Part shown: positions 32,768 through 44,469 of the stretch, piece by piece | Numbering within the stretch: position 1 is the stretch's first letter | How the letters are laid out: the number at the start of each line of letters is the position of its first letter | Source: Wolfiporia cocos | Taxonomy: Eukaryota; Basidiomycota; Agaricomycetes; Polyporales; Phaeolaceae | NCBI GenBank assembly: GCA_029448655.1 | Contig: JACCLO010000071.1 | Location: forward strand, 1 to 62,692 | Direction of reading: 5' to 3' | Length of the DNA stretch: 62,692 nucleotides | Program-made: the position numbers and the translations under genes | Notes under the pieces: generated by a model | Databases searched by the model: none | Seen by the model: only the letters and a program-made list of their open reading frames with translations | Told to the model about the DNA's origin: nothing

Positions 32768-33385
32768 TGACACGGTAACCACCATGCTACCTGCCTAAGC
32801 GGGGGAACCCCTATATATCCTATATATCCGCCCTACAGGGCCCCCATCCTCGTAAGGGGAGAACAGGAGGCTGCATCTATTGAGATGCCTCACCGAATGC
32901 CTGAGGTCACAACCCATGAGTGTACCACAATGCCCCCAGACTAGCGAGCAGAGAGTGAAGCAAGAATAATATTGAAAGAGGCCCCCCCCTCAAGGAGAGA
33001 GCAGCGGGCTTGTTGCTAATGCAGTTCGCTGTTACACTCAAGCCAGGCAGCAGAGGGTTTTGAGAGGTTGCCAGGGGACACACCCCCTAGGCTGAGATAC
33101 TAAGTCTGAGGAGTACCTCAGACGTCACCAAGTATATATACATGCAGCAACTCCCTAACTACCTAACTGCCTTGCCCTAAAGGTGTGGTCTGTGTGCAGT
33201 CAAGTCATGTGCTACAATACAAGGTGACGTTGTTACCTAGTGATGACGAAAGACCGTGATGTAGCTAGATAAGATAAAGCATTTATCTACCTATGCACGT
33301 GCTGTCCTACGAGCGGCTAAAAACCAGCATTTTGGCATAAAAACATGGAAAAATGGGGAAAATGACGCCACAATTTCTTGTGACA
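32768..33385 (-). mobile_element. Solo LTR, 618 bp, no target duplication seen
   Basis: Starts TGACACGGTAACC and ends TTTCTTGTGACA on the + strand, same subfamily as 14613-15215. Flanks TGATA and CATTA differ. Open frames on the minus strand on both sides (to 32785 and from 33402) may belong to one disrupted ORF of unknown identity. Confidence 0.75.
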
Positions 33386-33642
33386 CATTAATGTGGGGTG
33401 GTTATAGGATTTGGGTAGAACTGGTTTGTCTTTGGATTGAACTGTATGAGGTGTGAACTGATTTGAAGTGATTACAACTGGTTCTAATTCCTGACAGAGA
33501 TGACTTACCAGTGCTGGAGCAGTGCTGGAGGTACTTGCCAATCAAGGAAGGATCTGATCTCTGTAGATAAGTGCTGATAATATCAACAGCAGAGTAGCAT
33601 TCAATCGCCACTCTGAAGGTATCTTATCAATGTCAGTCAAAC

Positions 33643-34269
33643 TAGGTGATGTGCCAGGCCTGGCTTGAGGCCAGAGCCAAGCTGGGCCAAGCCCTACTTG
33701 GGCTGGGGTGAGCTAGGCTTTACAACATGGCTTGAGATGGCCCAGGGCCCAGCTTGTATCTCAGGCTGAGCCAGGCTGAGCTGTTGAGCCCCAGCCTGGT
33801 GACCTTAATGGCTACAATGTCTGGCAACTACAATATAAGATTGTACAGGATAGTAGTATGCTTAACTAAACTATAGTATTATATGCTGTTCATTTCAGAC
33901 TACATAAAAAGCCAATAAGTCATGTCCTTAATGTTGAAGCCTGCCACTCACCATTGGGCACCTATACAATACCCCATATGGCAGGTGCACTACTGAATGC
34001 CATGCTGGTGGAAGGTTATTTTGACACTTAATACCACTATAATTTGTAGGCCTCAATGTTCCTTTTCATCAAGGAACAATTGAAAATGGTGTATTTCAAA
34101 CTTTCAAGGCTATAGTGATGACTATCCTAGCAGTGGTAGGCCCCAGCTTGGCCCTGGCCCAGGCTGGGCCAAGCTGTGAGCTGTCAGTGAGGGCCCGGCC
34201 TGAGGTTTTGAAAAGCGGTGGGCCATCAAAGCCAGGGCTTTTGGGCTGGGCTGGGCCTGCACATCACTA
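33643..34269. mobile_element. hAT-like MITE, copy 2
   Basis: Ends TAGGTGATGTGCCAGGCC and GGGCCTGCACATCACTA are inverted repeats, each one base off the other copies. The flanks share GTCAAA, so the 8-bp duplication is imperfect. Confidence 0.75.
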
Positions 34270-34542
34270 GTCAAATTCAATGTGTGACTGGGAAACTAAT
34301 CATCAGACTGGTATAGAATTGTTGTTTGGTAGTCAGGCTGGCATATGAATTGCAAAGTGCTGTTGCAGCTTACCTATGTGGATATACTATAGCCTGTGGC
34401 ATATGCCACACAATGTGGTGCACACCTAGAGGCCTCAGAACCATCATGTAGAATCACAATGTACAAAATAAGTGGTATACATGATGTTGAGAATGCTCAA
34501 ACTACAAAAATCTGAGCACATCTGAGAAGCTGTGTATATTGC

Positions 34543-34941
34543 TCAAAGTGGTGCAAAGCCATTCTTGCTGAGCAGGTCATCCAGATTGTCAACTCTGTCC
34601 TCATCCAGACCCAAATCCCCATCCTTGTCTTTATAATTTTCTGCCCTGTTTCCCTCTTCATCTTCACACTGCTCGTCCACTTCATCCTCAGCAACTTGAT
34701 ACCTATAGTCCAGCTCCTCCTCAATAAGCTTCATATCTGAAGGGATGGCGCTCCTGGACCATGCACGGGATGCCATGCACGGCCAGGAACAGGTGTCCCC
34801 AAGGGACCAGACGGCCCGCACGGCCGGTGCCCTGCCTCGATTGTCTTTGGCCGTTCCAGCTCGCGCGTGGCTGCGGCTGCAATATAAATGTGCCATAGAC
34901 TTTAGACACATGTAAGAATACCAGGGCACGATCAAACACAC
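34543..34941 (-). other. Acidic C-terminal open frame, unknown
   Basis: The frame ends in a strongly acidic tail (EDEVDEQCEDEEGN, LDEDRVDNLDDLL) and stops near 34543. Nothing upstream identifies the protein. It resembles tails of transposon-encoded proteins, but that is a guess. The flanks (34270-34542 and 34942-35689) show nothing recognisable. Confidence 0.3.
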
Positions 34942-35689
34942 ACCAAAACGACACAGAACACACCACAGAAAGCCAGCTGGTAGGCAGAATGCCCATCTGA
35001 GGTAGTTCAGCCACAGCTTGACCGATCATGATCGGCCTCGATCATACTCGTACAGTGAACCTTCGCTGGCTCATGCACAATCTGAAATGTCGCAAAAGCC
35101 CTGCGGGCACTATCTGGCTGCTCATCCAGTCAAAACAGGTGCCATCTGACGCTTCCCTAGGCTCTCTAGCCTAGCCAGGTCTGGCCCAACCCCAACTGCC
35201 TTCCTATAGCTTTTTCCATGTCTTTTCTCTCCAACCTCGGTGCACCACCCTAGATCTACAGGTGATCGGTCTCATAAAATAATTTGCTTGTGTTTCAGGA
35301 CAGTCTTCACCATCTCAGGGTTCGTCTCTGGATTGTCTAGCTTGTAGGGTGCACACTCGAAATTTTAGGACACTTAAAATGTTGTAGAAAATTTCGTGGC
35401 TCTCCATGTATTTAGGCGATGTGTAGATACGAGCAAATCATCGAATTCCACCCAGACGAAGTCAGACGAAGGGCTGCGCTCGAGGCGTACGCTTAGGACT
35501 TAGGAAATCGGTCACAAACATTTTCGAGTCAATGTCTATTATTTCCACTTTATTCGACGCACCGCCGCAGTTCTAAATCGCTACAGGCTACGTTCAACCG
35601 GTAAAACTACTCGACATCAACCCCTCGAACACCTCGCCTATCTCGGCACATCCAGACCTGCCCGGAGAACCCGAGAGAAAATATTTTTC

Positions 35690-36054
35690 TGACAACAGCG
35701 GTATGTGCAGTCTTGCACCACAGACTAGCGAGTATAGAATAGTAGTGTTGCCAAGACGCAGGCGGGCGCACACGCAGAGGTAGTGAGGATTGACCTGGTT
35801 GCCAAGAATAGTAGAACTGAGGTTGTAAGACCTCAGCTCGCGCTATATGTACATACAGGGGGACACACTGTGTCTACCCTAAAGAGGTGGCCTGTGCACT
35901 ACCTAAGGTGAGTCACATGGGTGGCACTACTGTAAGTATGGGCGCATGACTGTTAAGGTATCAGGGAATTCTAGCTAAACCTTATCAAACCTAAGACAAA
36001 CAATAACAAGTCATGTGATATCTATAAGAGCCTTACCCGAGGCAGTCTGTGACA
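35690..36054 (-). mobile_element. LTR remnant, 365 bp
   Basis: Starts TGACAACAGCGG, ends GGCAGTCTGTGACA and contains GAACTGAGGTTGTAAGACCTCAG and a TATATGTACAT box as in other LTRs here. Flanks TTTTC and CTCTC agree at three of five bases. Confidence 0.6.
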
Positions 36055-36408
36055 CTCTCAACCTCCTCTCTGCTCATGGCACCCAGTATGCTTATGCCCT
36101 CCATGACATGGCCAGGGCAGCTTCACTCATATTTATCACTTCAATCATGCCTCTGCTGTCATGTCATGCCGCTTCAATTACATCACTGAACATGTGTTCA
36201 TATTGAGGTTTTTCTATCAACTCCTCTGCCCCTTGTATTCCAACCAGGTCATCCTGAATGGCCAGGACAATTTCTCTTTCATGGTTTTGGAGAGTTTTGT
36301 CAAAGGACTAGGGATCCCCAGATTGATCGACAAAGACTTGTATTGGAATCGTATACTCACGTTGCCATCAGCAGCTCTTGATTTCTTAACCCTTCATCCC
36401 ATCCACTT

Positions 36409-38157
36409 TAGTGATGTGCCAGGCCCAGCTTTGGGCCATGAGCTGGGCCGGGCCAAGCTGGGCTTTACAGCACGGCTTGAGACTGACACACGCTACTAAC
36501 TAGCACTCAACCAGGGGAAGGGGGCTCACACAAAGGTGCCTTCCTGATTTGGGACTACTAGCCAGAAGAGGCCAAGACAAGTCTGAGGTTTATGCTCGAG
36601 ACTGTCTGGCTTATATATTACTACTGTTTGTACATGTGGGGGCTCGCGTGACTATGGGGTCATCTACTTGCTGGTATACAATTGGTCTAAGCTATGGGGC
36701 CGGTAATGGCATTGGAGCACTGGTACGTAGCGAGATGTCCATAGCAACGTAGTGTGATGGGATTGGATCAGGGGGGTTGCCAATCGATCGGGTTACGATC
36801 AGTGGTTCTTGTCGATCGGGTGATACCAGTAATGGCGGTGGTGATCAGTGCTTCGATCGGGTGTAATGATCGGTGGTTTTCGTCGATCAGGGTATAACGA
36901 CCAGTGCTCCTCATAGGTCATGTGCTGCCATCCCAGGCAGGGGGTGCACCATTCCAATGGCGTGGTTTGACAAGATGTGGTCTGAAGGTGCTTTTGGTGG
37001 CCTAGGTTCCCGAGGTTACGGTACTGAGGGTCGATCGTTCACGGCCCGGGTTCCCAGAGGTTGCGGTACTGAAGGGAAGGCGTAGGGCGTAGACTCGTAG
37101 ACTGTAGGTGCATAGGTCTAGTGCTTGTATGGGATTGCTGCCATCCCACGGGCAGAAGTCTATACAGGTCGGGGCCTGCCTGTAATGGGGAATGTCTATG
37201 CCAGTAATGGCGAGTGTCTGTGGTGTAAGAGATGTGAGACATTGGGCGTAGTGTTTAGGTCACGTGCATAATATAGGTCATTCCTCTAGTTAGTGTGTAG
37301 TGTATGTGCGATGGCTGGTAACCTGGATTGTCTTGGGGTTACTGCTGTGCTAGCCACGCTGGTGGTTCCTAGAGGTGGCCCATGACTAGGTTGTATGGAC
37401 TAGGCAGTATTGTACTGACTGCCGGGGACTGGGACTGGTGTAAGGTTCGGACTGCTGGTGGTCTGCTAGTGCCCGTAGTGACTTGTGTATCGGAGGGCTT
37501 CTACTAGCATTGCCGTACGTATCCAGCTGGGCTTGGATGGAGTGCTTTAGCGTGCAAGAGGCGTGAGTGGGGTGTCAACCTAGGATGTTCTACTAGGCTT
37601 GGAAATTGGCTTGTGACAGAGACGGCCCAGGGCCCGGCCTGAGATACAGGCCAGGCCAGGCCAAGCTGTTGAGCCCTGGCCTAGGGATCTTAATGGCTAC
37701 AATATCTGGCAGGCACAATATAAGCCCATACAGGCCAGTTATATGCTCAACTCAATCATTGTGCACCTATCTTGTTTATTTAAAACTACAGAAAAGTCAA
37801 GTCCTCAACGTTGAAGCCTGCCACTCACTTTTGGGCGCCTATATGATCCCCCATATGGCAGGCACGCTACTGAATGCTGCGCTAGTGAATGATTATTTCA
37901 TGCTTAATCCTACTATAGATCGGAGGATTAAAGGTTCTATTTCATCTGGGAAAGGTTTGGCAAAGGTGAATCTCAAGCTCTGAAGCTAAAGTGACGATTA
38001 TCTTAGCAGTGGTAGGCCGCGGCCAAGCTGGGACCTAGGCCGGGCCAAGCCGTGAGCTGTCAATGAGGGCCTGGCCTGAGGTTTTGAAAAGCCATGGGCC
38101 ATCCAAGCCGGGCCGAAGCCGGGGCTTTTGAGCTGGGCTGGGCCTGGCACATCACTA
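36409..38157. mobile_element. hAT-like MITE, copy 3, target duplication ATCCACTT
   Basis: Begins TAGTGATGTGCCAGGCCC and ends GGGCCTGGCACATCACTA, with ATCCACTT at 36401-36408 and 38158-38165. A solo LTR occupies 36484-37618. Its own sequence is nearly identical to copy 1 without the latter's LTR. Confidence 0.88.
36484..37618 (-). mobile_element. Solo LTR in the MITE, 1,135 bp, duplication GAGAC
   Basis: Starts TGACACACGC and ends TTGGCTTGTGACA, with GAGAC at 36479-36483 and 37619-37623. Inside, short motifs such as CGATCGGGT and CCAGTAATGGCG recur several times (36780-37210), an unusual internal repetition for an LTR. Confidence 0.88.
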
Positions 38158-38205
38158 ATCCACTTCAGTCCGTGGCTATTTTCTCGGGCAACTCAGGTTG
38201 GGGAG

Positions 38206-38914
38206 TGTTACGGTTAATTCGATTTTTGAACGTGGACGGAACTCACCACCGGGCGAATACGATACAGGGACTTGTTGCGTAACCAACCCCCCTGGCCACT
38301 CGTGACCTCTACTGGGCACAACCCCAGTTGTACTAGTGTACAGAGCGTGTTTCATCTCTGGCAGATCCAACTCTGCCACCGTTTTACCTCTCATCATTCA
38401 TTAGCTGATAGATGGTGTTCAACCACCATCATCATTCCTATCTATCGTTTCAGATATACCACTACATACCTATCAAATGTTTGGTACTATAGCGTAGATA
38501 GCATCAGTGACATCTGGGATGGACTTGACCCCGAAAACCTAACGTAGTATATAAACTCATGTACTTACGGTCGAAGCCCTTCAGCTCGACCTTGTTGTAC
38601 AAACAAGAAGTCTTATACTCGTTCTCAAATGTAGGAAACTACGCTCAGTATTTTTTGCTTGAGCAACCAAACGACTAAGTCCTCGAAGTGCACAGTGACT
38701 TCTTGGACTTAGGCGAGTCTTATATTCTACTAGACTCACACTCGAACAGATTATATTCTCTAACGCGTATTGGATATTATACGATCTCCTAGGAAGTTCA
38801 CCTAGGACCCGAAGGCATCTAACGAGCATTTGCCTTGCATATGGCTAAGTGTCTACATGCAGAAGAACGATCTATATTACTCGAATATACGAACAGGTAT
38901 TCAAACCCGTAACA
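38206..38914 (+). repeat. 5' LTR of the plus-strand chromovirus
   Basis: TGTTACGGTTAATTC to CCCGTAACA. A TATATAA box at 38548-38554 is followed 35 bases later by AGCTCGACCTT (38583-38593), the predicted RNA start. Confidence 0.9.
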
Positions 38915-38915
38915 G

Positions 38916-38926
38916 AAGGTTGAGCT
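38916..38926 (+). promoter_or_regulatory. Probable self-complementary primer-binding site
   Basis: AAGGTTGAGCT, one base after the LTR, pairs with AGCTCGACCTT at 38583-38593 over 11 bases with a single G-U pair. This is the Tf1/sushi self-priming layout; no tRNA-type TGG primer site is visible at the junction. Confidence 0.6.
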
Positions 38927-38945
38927 TATCACACCCTCACCTACC

Positions 38946-39167
38946 ATGGTGCAAGGGCACATGATATTTGGACCAGAATTCCCAGCACGACTGATTGAAC
39001 TCTTGCCCGAGGACATTCAGGGAGTCTACAGACTCAACCGATACGAGTGGACTGACACCATTGGAGCCTTCCGTAACCGCGGAGGAATTGTTGTCATCCC
39101 CAGAGAAGATAGGGCATCAAGTGGGTACAAGTATACCCCTCCGCAGGAACGACCGCTTGGGAAATAA
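38946..39167 (+). CDS. Small ORF between primer site and gag, 73 residues
   Basis: ATG at 38946 opens MVQGHMIFGPEFPARLIE and the frame closes at 39165-39167, before the gag ATG at 39206 and in a different frame. It is predicted to be globular with mixed charge, with no recognised domain. It may be an extra leader protein, or the N-terminal part of gag separated by an indel. Confidence 0.45.
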   Translation: MVQGHMIFGPEFPARLIELLPEDIQGVYRLNRYEWTDTIGAFRNRGGIVVIPREDRASSGYKYTPPQERPLGK

Positions 39168-39205
39168 CGCGCGAAGCATTTAAATGATTCGGAGAAATCC
39201 CTCCG

Positions 39206-40799
39206 ATGTCAACAACGACATTGACAGAAGACGAAACCATCAACAGAACCTCCGATGCCGATGGAAATATGAATCAGCCTTCGGGTGCCACAGGAATGGC
39301 AGGAATTGAGCGCATCGGAGATGATGGGAGAAATCCTGGAAGCTTTACAGGAACAGATAACAGCCAGACCGGAGGACAGGACCCTCCAGGATTTGTATCT
39401 GCTTTTGCGCAGAGTGGGATTGGGCCTATGGCTGGAGGAACAGACCTCTTTGGAAACCCCCCACAGAACGCACCCGGAATGGGTAGCGGAGGAAATCCGC
39501 CTTGGACTAGCTCAGGCGGAGGAATGGGAATGACAAACCCAGGAGCATGGCCTTCAGGCCTATTTGGACGAACCTCCGCAAGTACAGGCAGAGAGGGACT
39601 GGGAGGAAACTTCGGACTCGGAGGAGGAAATGCCCCCCCTCCTGGAGGATTCGGAGGAGGAACCCCCACGAACCCCGGAGGAGGAAACCCTGGAGGACAT
39701 CCAGGGAACCCCGGAGGAAACCCAGGAAACCTGGGTGGAGGATACCCGGGAGGAGGAAGACCCCCAGGAGGGCCACCCCCACCGAATGCGCCGCAACCTC
39801 AACCTCTGGCGCCGAACCCGTATTACCGACCCCCGATGATAAAGATCAACCTCCGGATGTATTCGACGGGGAAAGATCTGACATGCAGAACTTCATAGAC
39901 CAGTGCAATTCCTGGTTTACGATGTACGAAACGTCGTTCCAAAATGACATCCAGAGAGTGATCTTTATCCTCTCTTATATTTCGAACAAGGGGAGAACGG
40001 GCCAATGGAAACAAAACTATCACCGGGTCTATACGAACCCTGTAACAAAACGATTCTTCCCGCCTAGTCTTGCACAGTTTAGTGCGGACTTCCAAAAAGC
40101 CTTTGGAGCAGTTGAAGAAGTACAGAAGGCACGGAGAAACTCCTAGACACGGCCCAGGACAGAAAGGACATCGATGATTATATCACCGAATTCAATAACG
40201 TGGCCGGGAAGGCCCAGTACGATTGATACAGCGCGGACGGAAACGCGCTGCTCATAAACCTATTCGAGAAAGGGTTACCCGAACACACGACCCAATACAT
40301 CATCGGTATACGACCGCTGCCAGCAACCATTGACGAATGGCAGGCTGCGGCATCATACTACGAAAACACATACAAGATCTTCTTGAAACGCGACAAGACG
40401 TTCGTCAAGAAGAAGGCTTGGCAAGCCCCAAACCAAAACAACGGACGCACTAGCGCTCCACAGACAACGACACCGAAAGATCCAAATGCCATGGATGTAG
40501 ACCGAATGACCACCCAGGAAAGGGATGATCACATCAAGAAGGGCAAATGTTTCACTTGCCATCAGCCGGGGCACATGTCGAGAGACTGCCCAAAGAAACC
40601 AAAGAAATCAGCACGCCCCAGGTGGACTACTCGAAAGACCGAAGAAGAAGAAGCCGAGCAAGAAGCTCGCATCGAGGAAGTCTCTGAAGAAGAGACCGAA
40701 TACATCACCGCGGACCGAGCGGTCATTGCGATCAGGGCCTTAAAAGCCAAGAACCCCGAGCTCCTAGCTCAGCTTGTCGAAGAACAGGATTTTGCCTAG
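39206..40799 (+). pseudogene. gag, frameshifted
   Basis: The N-terminal 210 residues are Gly/Pro-rich and probably disordered. After a frame change near 39850 the retrotransposon gag domain reads PPDVFDGERSDMQNFIDQC and FPPSLAQFSADFQKAFG. Another break follows near 40145 and a TGA near 40224. The last part (40383-40799) carries the zinc knuckle CFTCHQPGHMSRDC and a charged C-terminal helix. Gag builds the particle and binds the RNA. Confidence 0.8.
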
Positions 40800-40888
40800 G
40801 AGGGAAGCCCACGGTCTTGCCCTCCGAGAAAGCAGCACATGTAATTACCTCGTTCGAGAAGAATTGATCCCTCTTCATCCCGGTAATC

Positions 40889-41230
40889 ATGACGCTGGCA
40901 AAACCCGTGAAATGCAATGCATTAATCGACTCAGGAGCAATGTCAAACCTGATCCACAGCAGAGTAGTAGAAAAATACAAGGTGCCCACACAACCCTTGA
41001 AGAACCCAATCATCGTCAAAAACGTTGACGGAACAGAAAATAAAGATGGGCGAATAGATCGAGAAGCCACAATACTACTACTATATCCAAAAACCCAGAA
41101 AACGCGAAAGGTCCGATTCCTGGTAGGATCAATTGGCACAGAGAATATGATTCTAGGATATGGATGGCTAAAAGATGAAACCCCACAATTGACTGGAAGG
41201 ACCAAACAGTTGACGTACGATCGGTACTAG
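40889..41230 (+). CDS. Aspartic protease of the plus-strand chromovirus
   Basis: LIDSGAMSNLIHSRVVEKY holds the active-site DSG; MILGYGWLKDETPQ is the second landmark. The 113-codon frame matches a retropepsin domain in length. It starts about 90 bases after the gag stop in another frame, so a frameshift or an indel links it to gag. Confidence 0.8.
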   Translation: MTLAKPVKCNALIDSGAMSNLIHSRVVEKYKVPTQPLKNPIIVKNVDGTENKDGRIDREATILLLYPKTQKTRKVRFLVGSIGTENMILGYGWLKDETPQLTGRTKQLTYDRY

Positions 41231-41266
41231 GGGCAGAAGAAAGAAAACCAGAAAACCACGATCCGA

Positions 41267-41695
41267 ATGGATACGGTAGAAATGGTAATTGCCCCAGAAG
41301 GAAAGGTCCCAACGTGGGGAACCCAAGAAGCTGCGGGATACGACCTTTATGCCACAGAAGAAGCCGAAATCCCCGCAGGAGGATGGAAACTTATCTCCAC
41401 AGGAGTAAAGATGAGGATCCCAAAAGGATCATATGGGAGGTTGGCCGGACGATCGGGCAACACCCTCAGACACAGGTTGGTAGTACAAGCCGGAGTCATA
41501 GACTCAGACTACCGAGGATACGTTGGAGCTATTATCTTCAACTATTCAGATAAAGCACATAGGATTATCCCGGGCATGCGGATAGCCCAGATAATATTCG
41601 AATGACACCTAACCCCCGACATTGTAAAGGTTGAAACCCTTGACGAAACGGAGTGGGGAGAAAAAGGCTTCAGGTCCACAGACCTGCCAGAAGAG
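41267..41695 (+). CDS. dUTPase domain between protease and reverse transcriptase
   Basis: All five dUTPase motifs are present in order: AAGYDLYATEE, GRLAGRSGN, VVQAGVIDSDYRGYVGAI, GMRIAQIIFE and, after an in-frame TGA at 41603-41605, GEKGFRSTD. The catalytic-type Asp and Tyr of motif 3 and the Ser of motif 2 are intact. Only the glycine-rich tail lies beyond the TGA. The domain sits where betaretroviruses also place dUTPase (near protease), unlike the other chromovirus here. Confidence 0.85.
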
Positions 41696-41807
41696 ACGGC
41701 ACAACGGCTCTATACTTCCGAGAGTACGAAGCGATTCGACGCTTTGCAAATGATAACCCTAAATCATAGAAGAAAGGGAGAAACAAAAAAGGAAATTCCG
41801 GACGAAG

Positions 41808-43403
41808 ATGCAGATCATCAATGCCGTCAGGAAAGCATTAACGAAATCCCAAGAATTTGCACAGAAAACTCCAGAACCAGAAAAAACGATCGAGGAGATG
41901 GTCCCAAAACACCTGTTAGACTTCGCCAAGGTGTTCAGCAAGGAAGCCGCAACGGCGTTCCCTCCGTCGAGACCATGGGATCACGCGATTGAATTAAAAC
42001 CACGACTTCGTGCCAAAGGACTGCAAAGTCTATGCGCTATCTCCAAAGGAACAACAGGCAATGGATGAATTCCTGAAAGAGAACCTAGCCAAGGAATTCA
42101 TAGTCCCTTCGAAATCCCCGATGGCATCACCCTTCTTTTTCGTCCCAAAGAAGGACAACGGCCTACGCCCGTGTCAAGATTATCACTACCTGAACGAATG
42201 GACGATAAAGAATTTCTACCCCCTACCGCTCATATCAGAGCTCCTAGAAAAGCTAAAAGGGGCGAGAATCTTCACAAGATGGACCTTAGAGCAGGGTACA
42301 ATAACGTTCGAATCAAAGCAGGAGACGAATGGAAGGTGGCCTTCAAAACAAACCCAGGGCTGTATAAGCTCACTGTAATGTTCTTCAGGCTGTGCAACAC
42401 ACCAGCGACCTTCCAAGCCATGATGAACAAAATCTTGAAAGAAGAAATCCTTGAATTATGGGTGCTTGTTTACATGGATGACATCCTCATTTTCTCAGCC
42501 AACGAGAAAACGCACAAGGAACGGGGAACGACGGATTCTCCAAAATTAGCAGATAACCACCTCTTTGTAAAACTGGAAAAGTGTGCATTTGGCATCGACT
42601 GAGTCGAATTTCTGGGGCTGTCATCACCCCAGGAAAATATCCAGATGGAACCTGGCAAAACTCAAAGGAATCGAAGAGTGGCCGACACCCTGGAATCTTA
42701 AAGAAGTCAGATCCTTCTTAGGATTTGCAAACTTCTACCGGAAATTCATAGATCACTACTTGACGCATGCACGACCACTGGTAGACCTCACGAAAGCGGT
42801 CACAGGAACAGGGTTCCAATGGACGGATAAAGAACAAAAGGCATTCAACTTCATGAAGAAGGCATTTACAACAGCACCAATACTAGGGACGCCGGACAAG
42901 GAAAAACCATTCATCCTTGAAACAGATGCATTCCAGTACGCCACAGGAGCAGTGCTGAAACAAACAGATGAAACAGGGCGTGAATGACTGGTGGAATATC
43001 TCTCACAATCCCTGACACCAGCAGAGCAGAACTACGAAATCTGCGATCGCGAACTAATCGGAATAGTCCACGCACTAAGAAGAATGGCGACACTTGCTAG
43101 AAGGAGCACCGCATCGGGATCTTGTTCCGAAGTGATCATCAGAACCTGACGTATTGGAGAAGCCCACAGCGCCTAAATCGGCGACAAGCGAGATGGCATC
43201 TGTTCCTTTCGCAATTCGACCTGAAACTACAGCACATCCCTGGAAAGAAACTGGTCATGGCCGATACACTTTCCAGGTTGTATCACCTTAACGAAGGAGA
43301 AGAAGACAACGAGGGAATAACCATGATTCCAGACGAACTCGTAATCCATGCGATTCAGATCCCGATCATTGATCGAATTAAAAGCACTGAAGATCAGAGA
43401 TGA
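41808..43403 (+). pseudogene. Reverse transcriptase and RNase H, frameshifted
   Basis: Pieces in three frames: [62 protein letters not shown], the catalytic VYMDDILIFS near 42470, a TGA before VEFLGL near 42600, then GFANFYRKFIDHYL, FILETDAFQYATGAVL, a TGA in GRE-LVEYLS near 42985, and DHQNLTYWR..QARWHLFLSQFDLKLQHIPGKK. Order and residues are normal for a gypsy element, but the reading frame is not intact. Confidence 0.85.
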
Positions 43404-44170
43404 ATCTGCGGAACAGGCAATCCGCGCCCTGGAAAAACAGAACGGATTCCCTCAGGAACCATGGCGGACGACTGGCAGCAAACAGAAGGGGTACTGCTCT
43501 ACAAGGCAGGATGTATGTGCCAAAAGACGAAGACCTCCGATGGGGACGTCATCTCAAAATACCACGATTCGATCCCAGCTGGACACCCTGGGATCTGGGG
43601 AACGACAATAAAGGTCAAGGCCCATTTCTGTGGCCCAACATGGGGAACAATGATAGCGGAATATTTTCGGGGGTGTGCAATCTGTCAACAGATGAAACCT
43701 GATCGGAACCCGATAAAACCCCCGTTACAACCAATACCAACGCAGAAGACGCCCTCACCTTTTCACAATGCTTGGTCGATTTTGTCACAGATTCTGCCAA
43801 AAGTCGAAAATATGATTCATGATGGTGATCGTCGACCATGGCCTATCCAAGGCGTCTCTCTCACCCCATGTGACAAAACGATTACAAGCGAAGGGGCGGC
43901 AGAAATATTCCATCGAAAAATCTACTCACAAGATGGCATTCCCCGAAAGATCATTTCAGACAGAGGGCTGCAGTTTGCATCGAAGCTCTTCAAAGAATTA
44001 TGCAGGCTGCAGGGAACGGAATCCGCAATGAGTAACGGCGTACCATTCACAGACAGACAGACAAACGGAAAGGATGAACCAACAGATCGAAGTATATACC
44101 TTCGTATCTATTGCATGAAACGACCCTTTCCAATGGGTACAACGACTACCTGACATAGAATTCGCGCACA
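43400..44170 (+). pseudogene. Integrase, frameshifted
   Basis: The zinc-binding part is partly visible (GHPGIWGTTIKVKAHFCGP.., CAICQQMKPDRN), followed by a core with IISDRGLQFASKLFKELC and NGKDEPTDRS. Catalytic residues are spread over three frames because of indels near 43770, 43830 and 44030. Confidence 0.75.
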
Positions 44171-44469
44171 ACACCAGACGAACCGAAAACCGGCTCGCAC
44201 CACTCGTAACAATCCTAGGATATGTTCCGAGAGGATTCCCAGACTACGACAGAGTGGGAAACGTCCCGGCAGCAGTCGATAGGATCAAGAAGATCAAAGA
44301 GGTGCGAAGGATGGCATTCGTCGCGCACGAATTAGCCCAGAAGAAGATGGCAGGACGCTTCCTCCGAGAACTCCCAAGCTTGAGAAAGGGGACAAGGTCT
44401 GGCTTGATGCGAAGAACCTGACGATACCCTATGAATCAAACAAGCTAGCACAGAAAAGAGAAGGACCCT

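Noticed and set aside
32558..32785. A minus-strand ORF at 32558-32785 as a gene
   Set aside because: It crosses the border of a truncated LTR and most of it is LTR sequence.
8075..38157. The GGCC-rich repeats as CRISPR or satellite DNA
   Set aside because: Inverted ends and 8-bp target duplications show that they are hAT-like MITEs; there is no regular repeat-spacer pattern.
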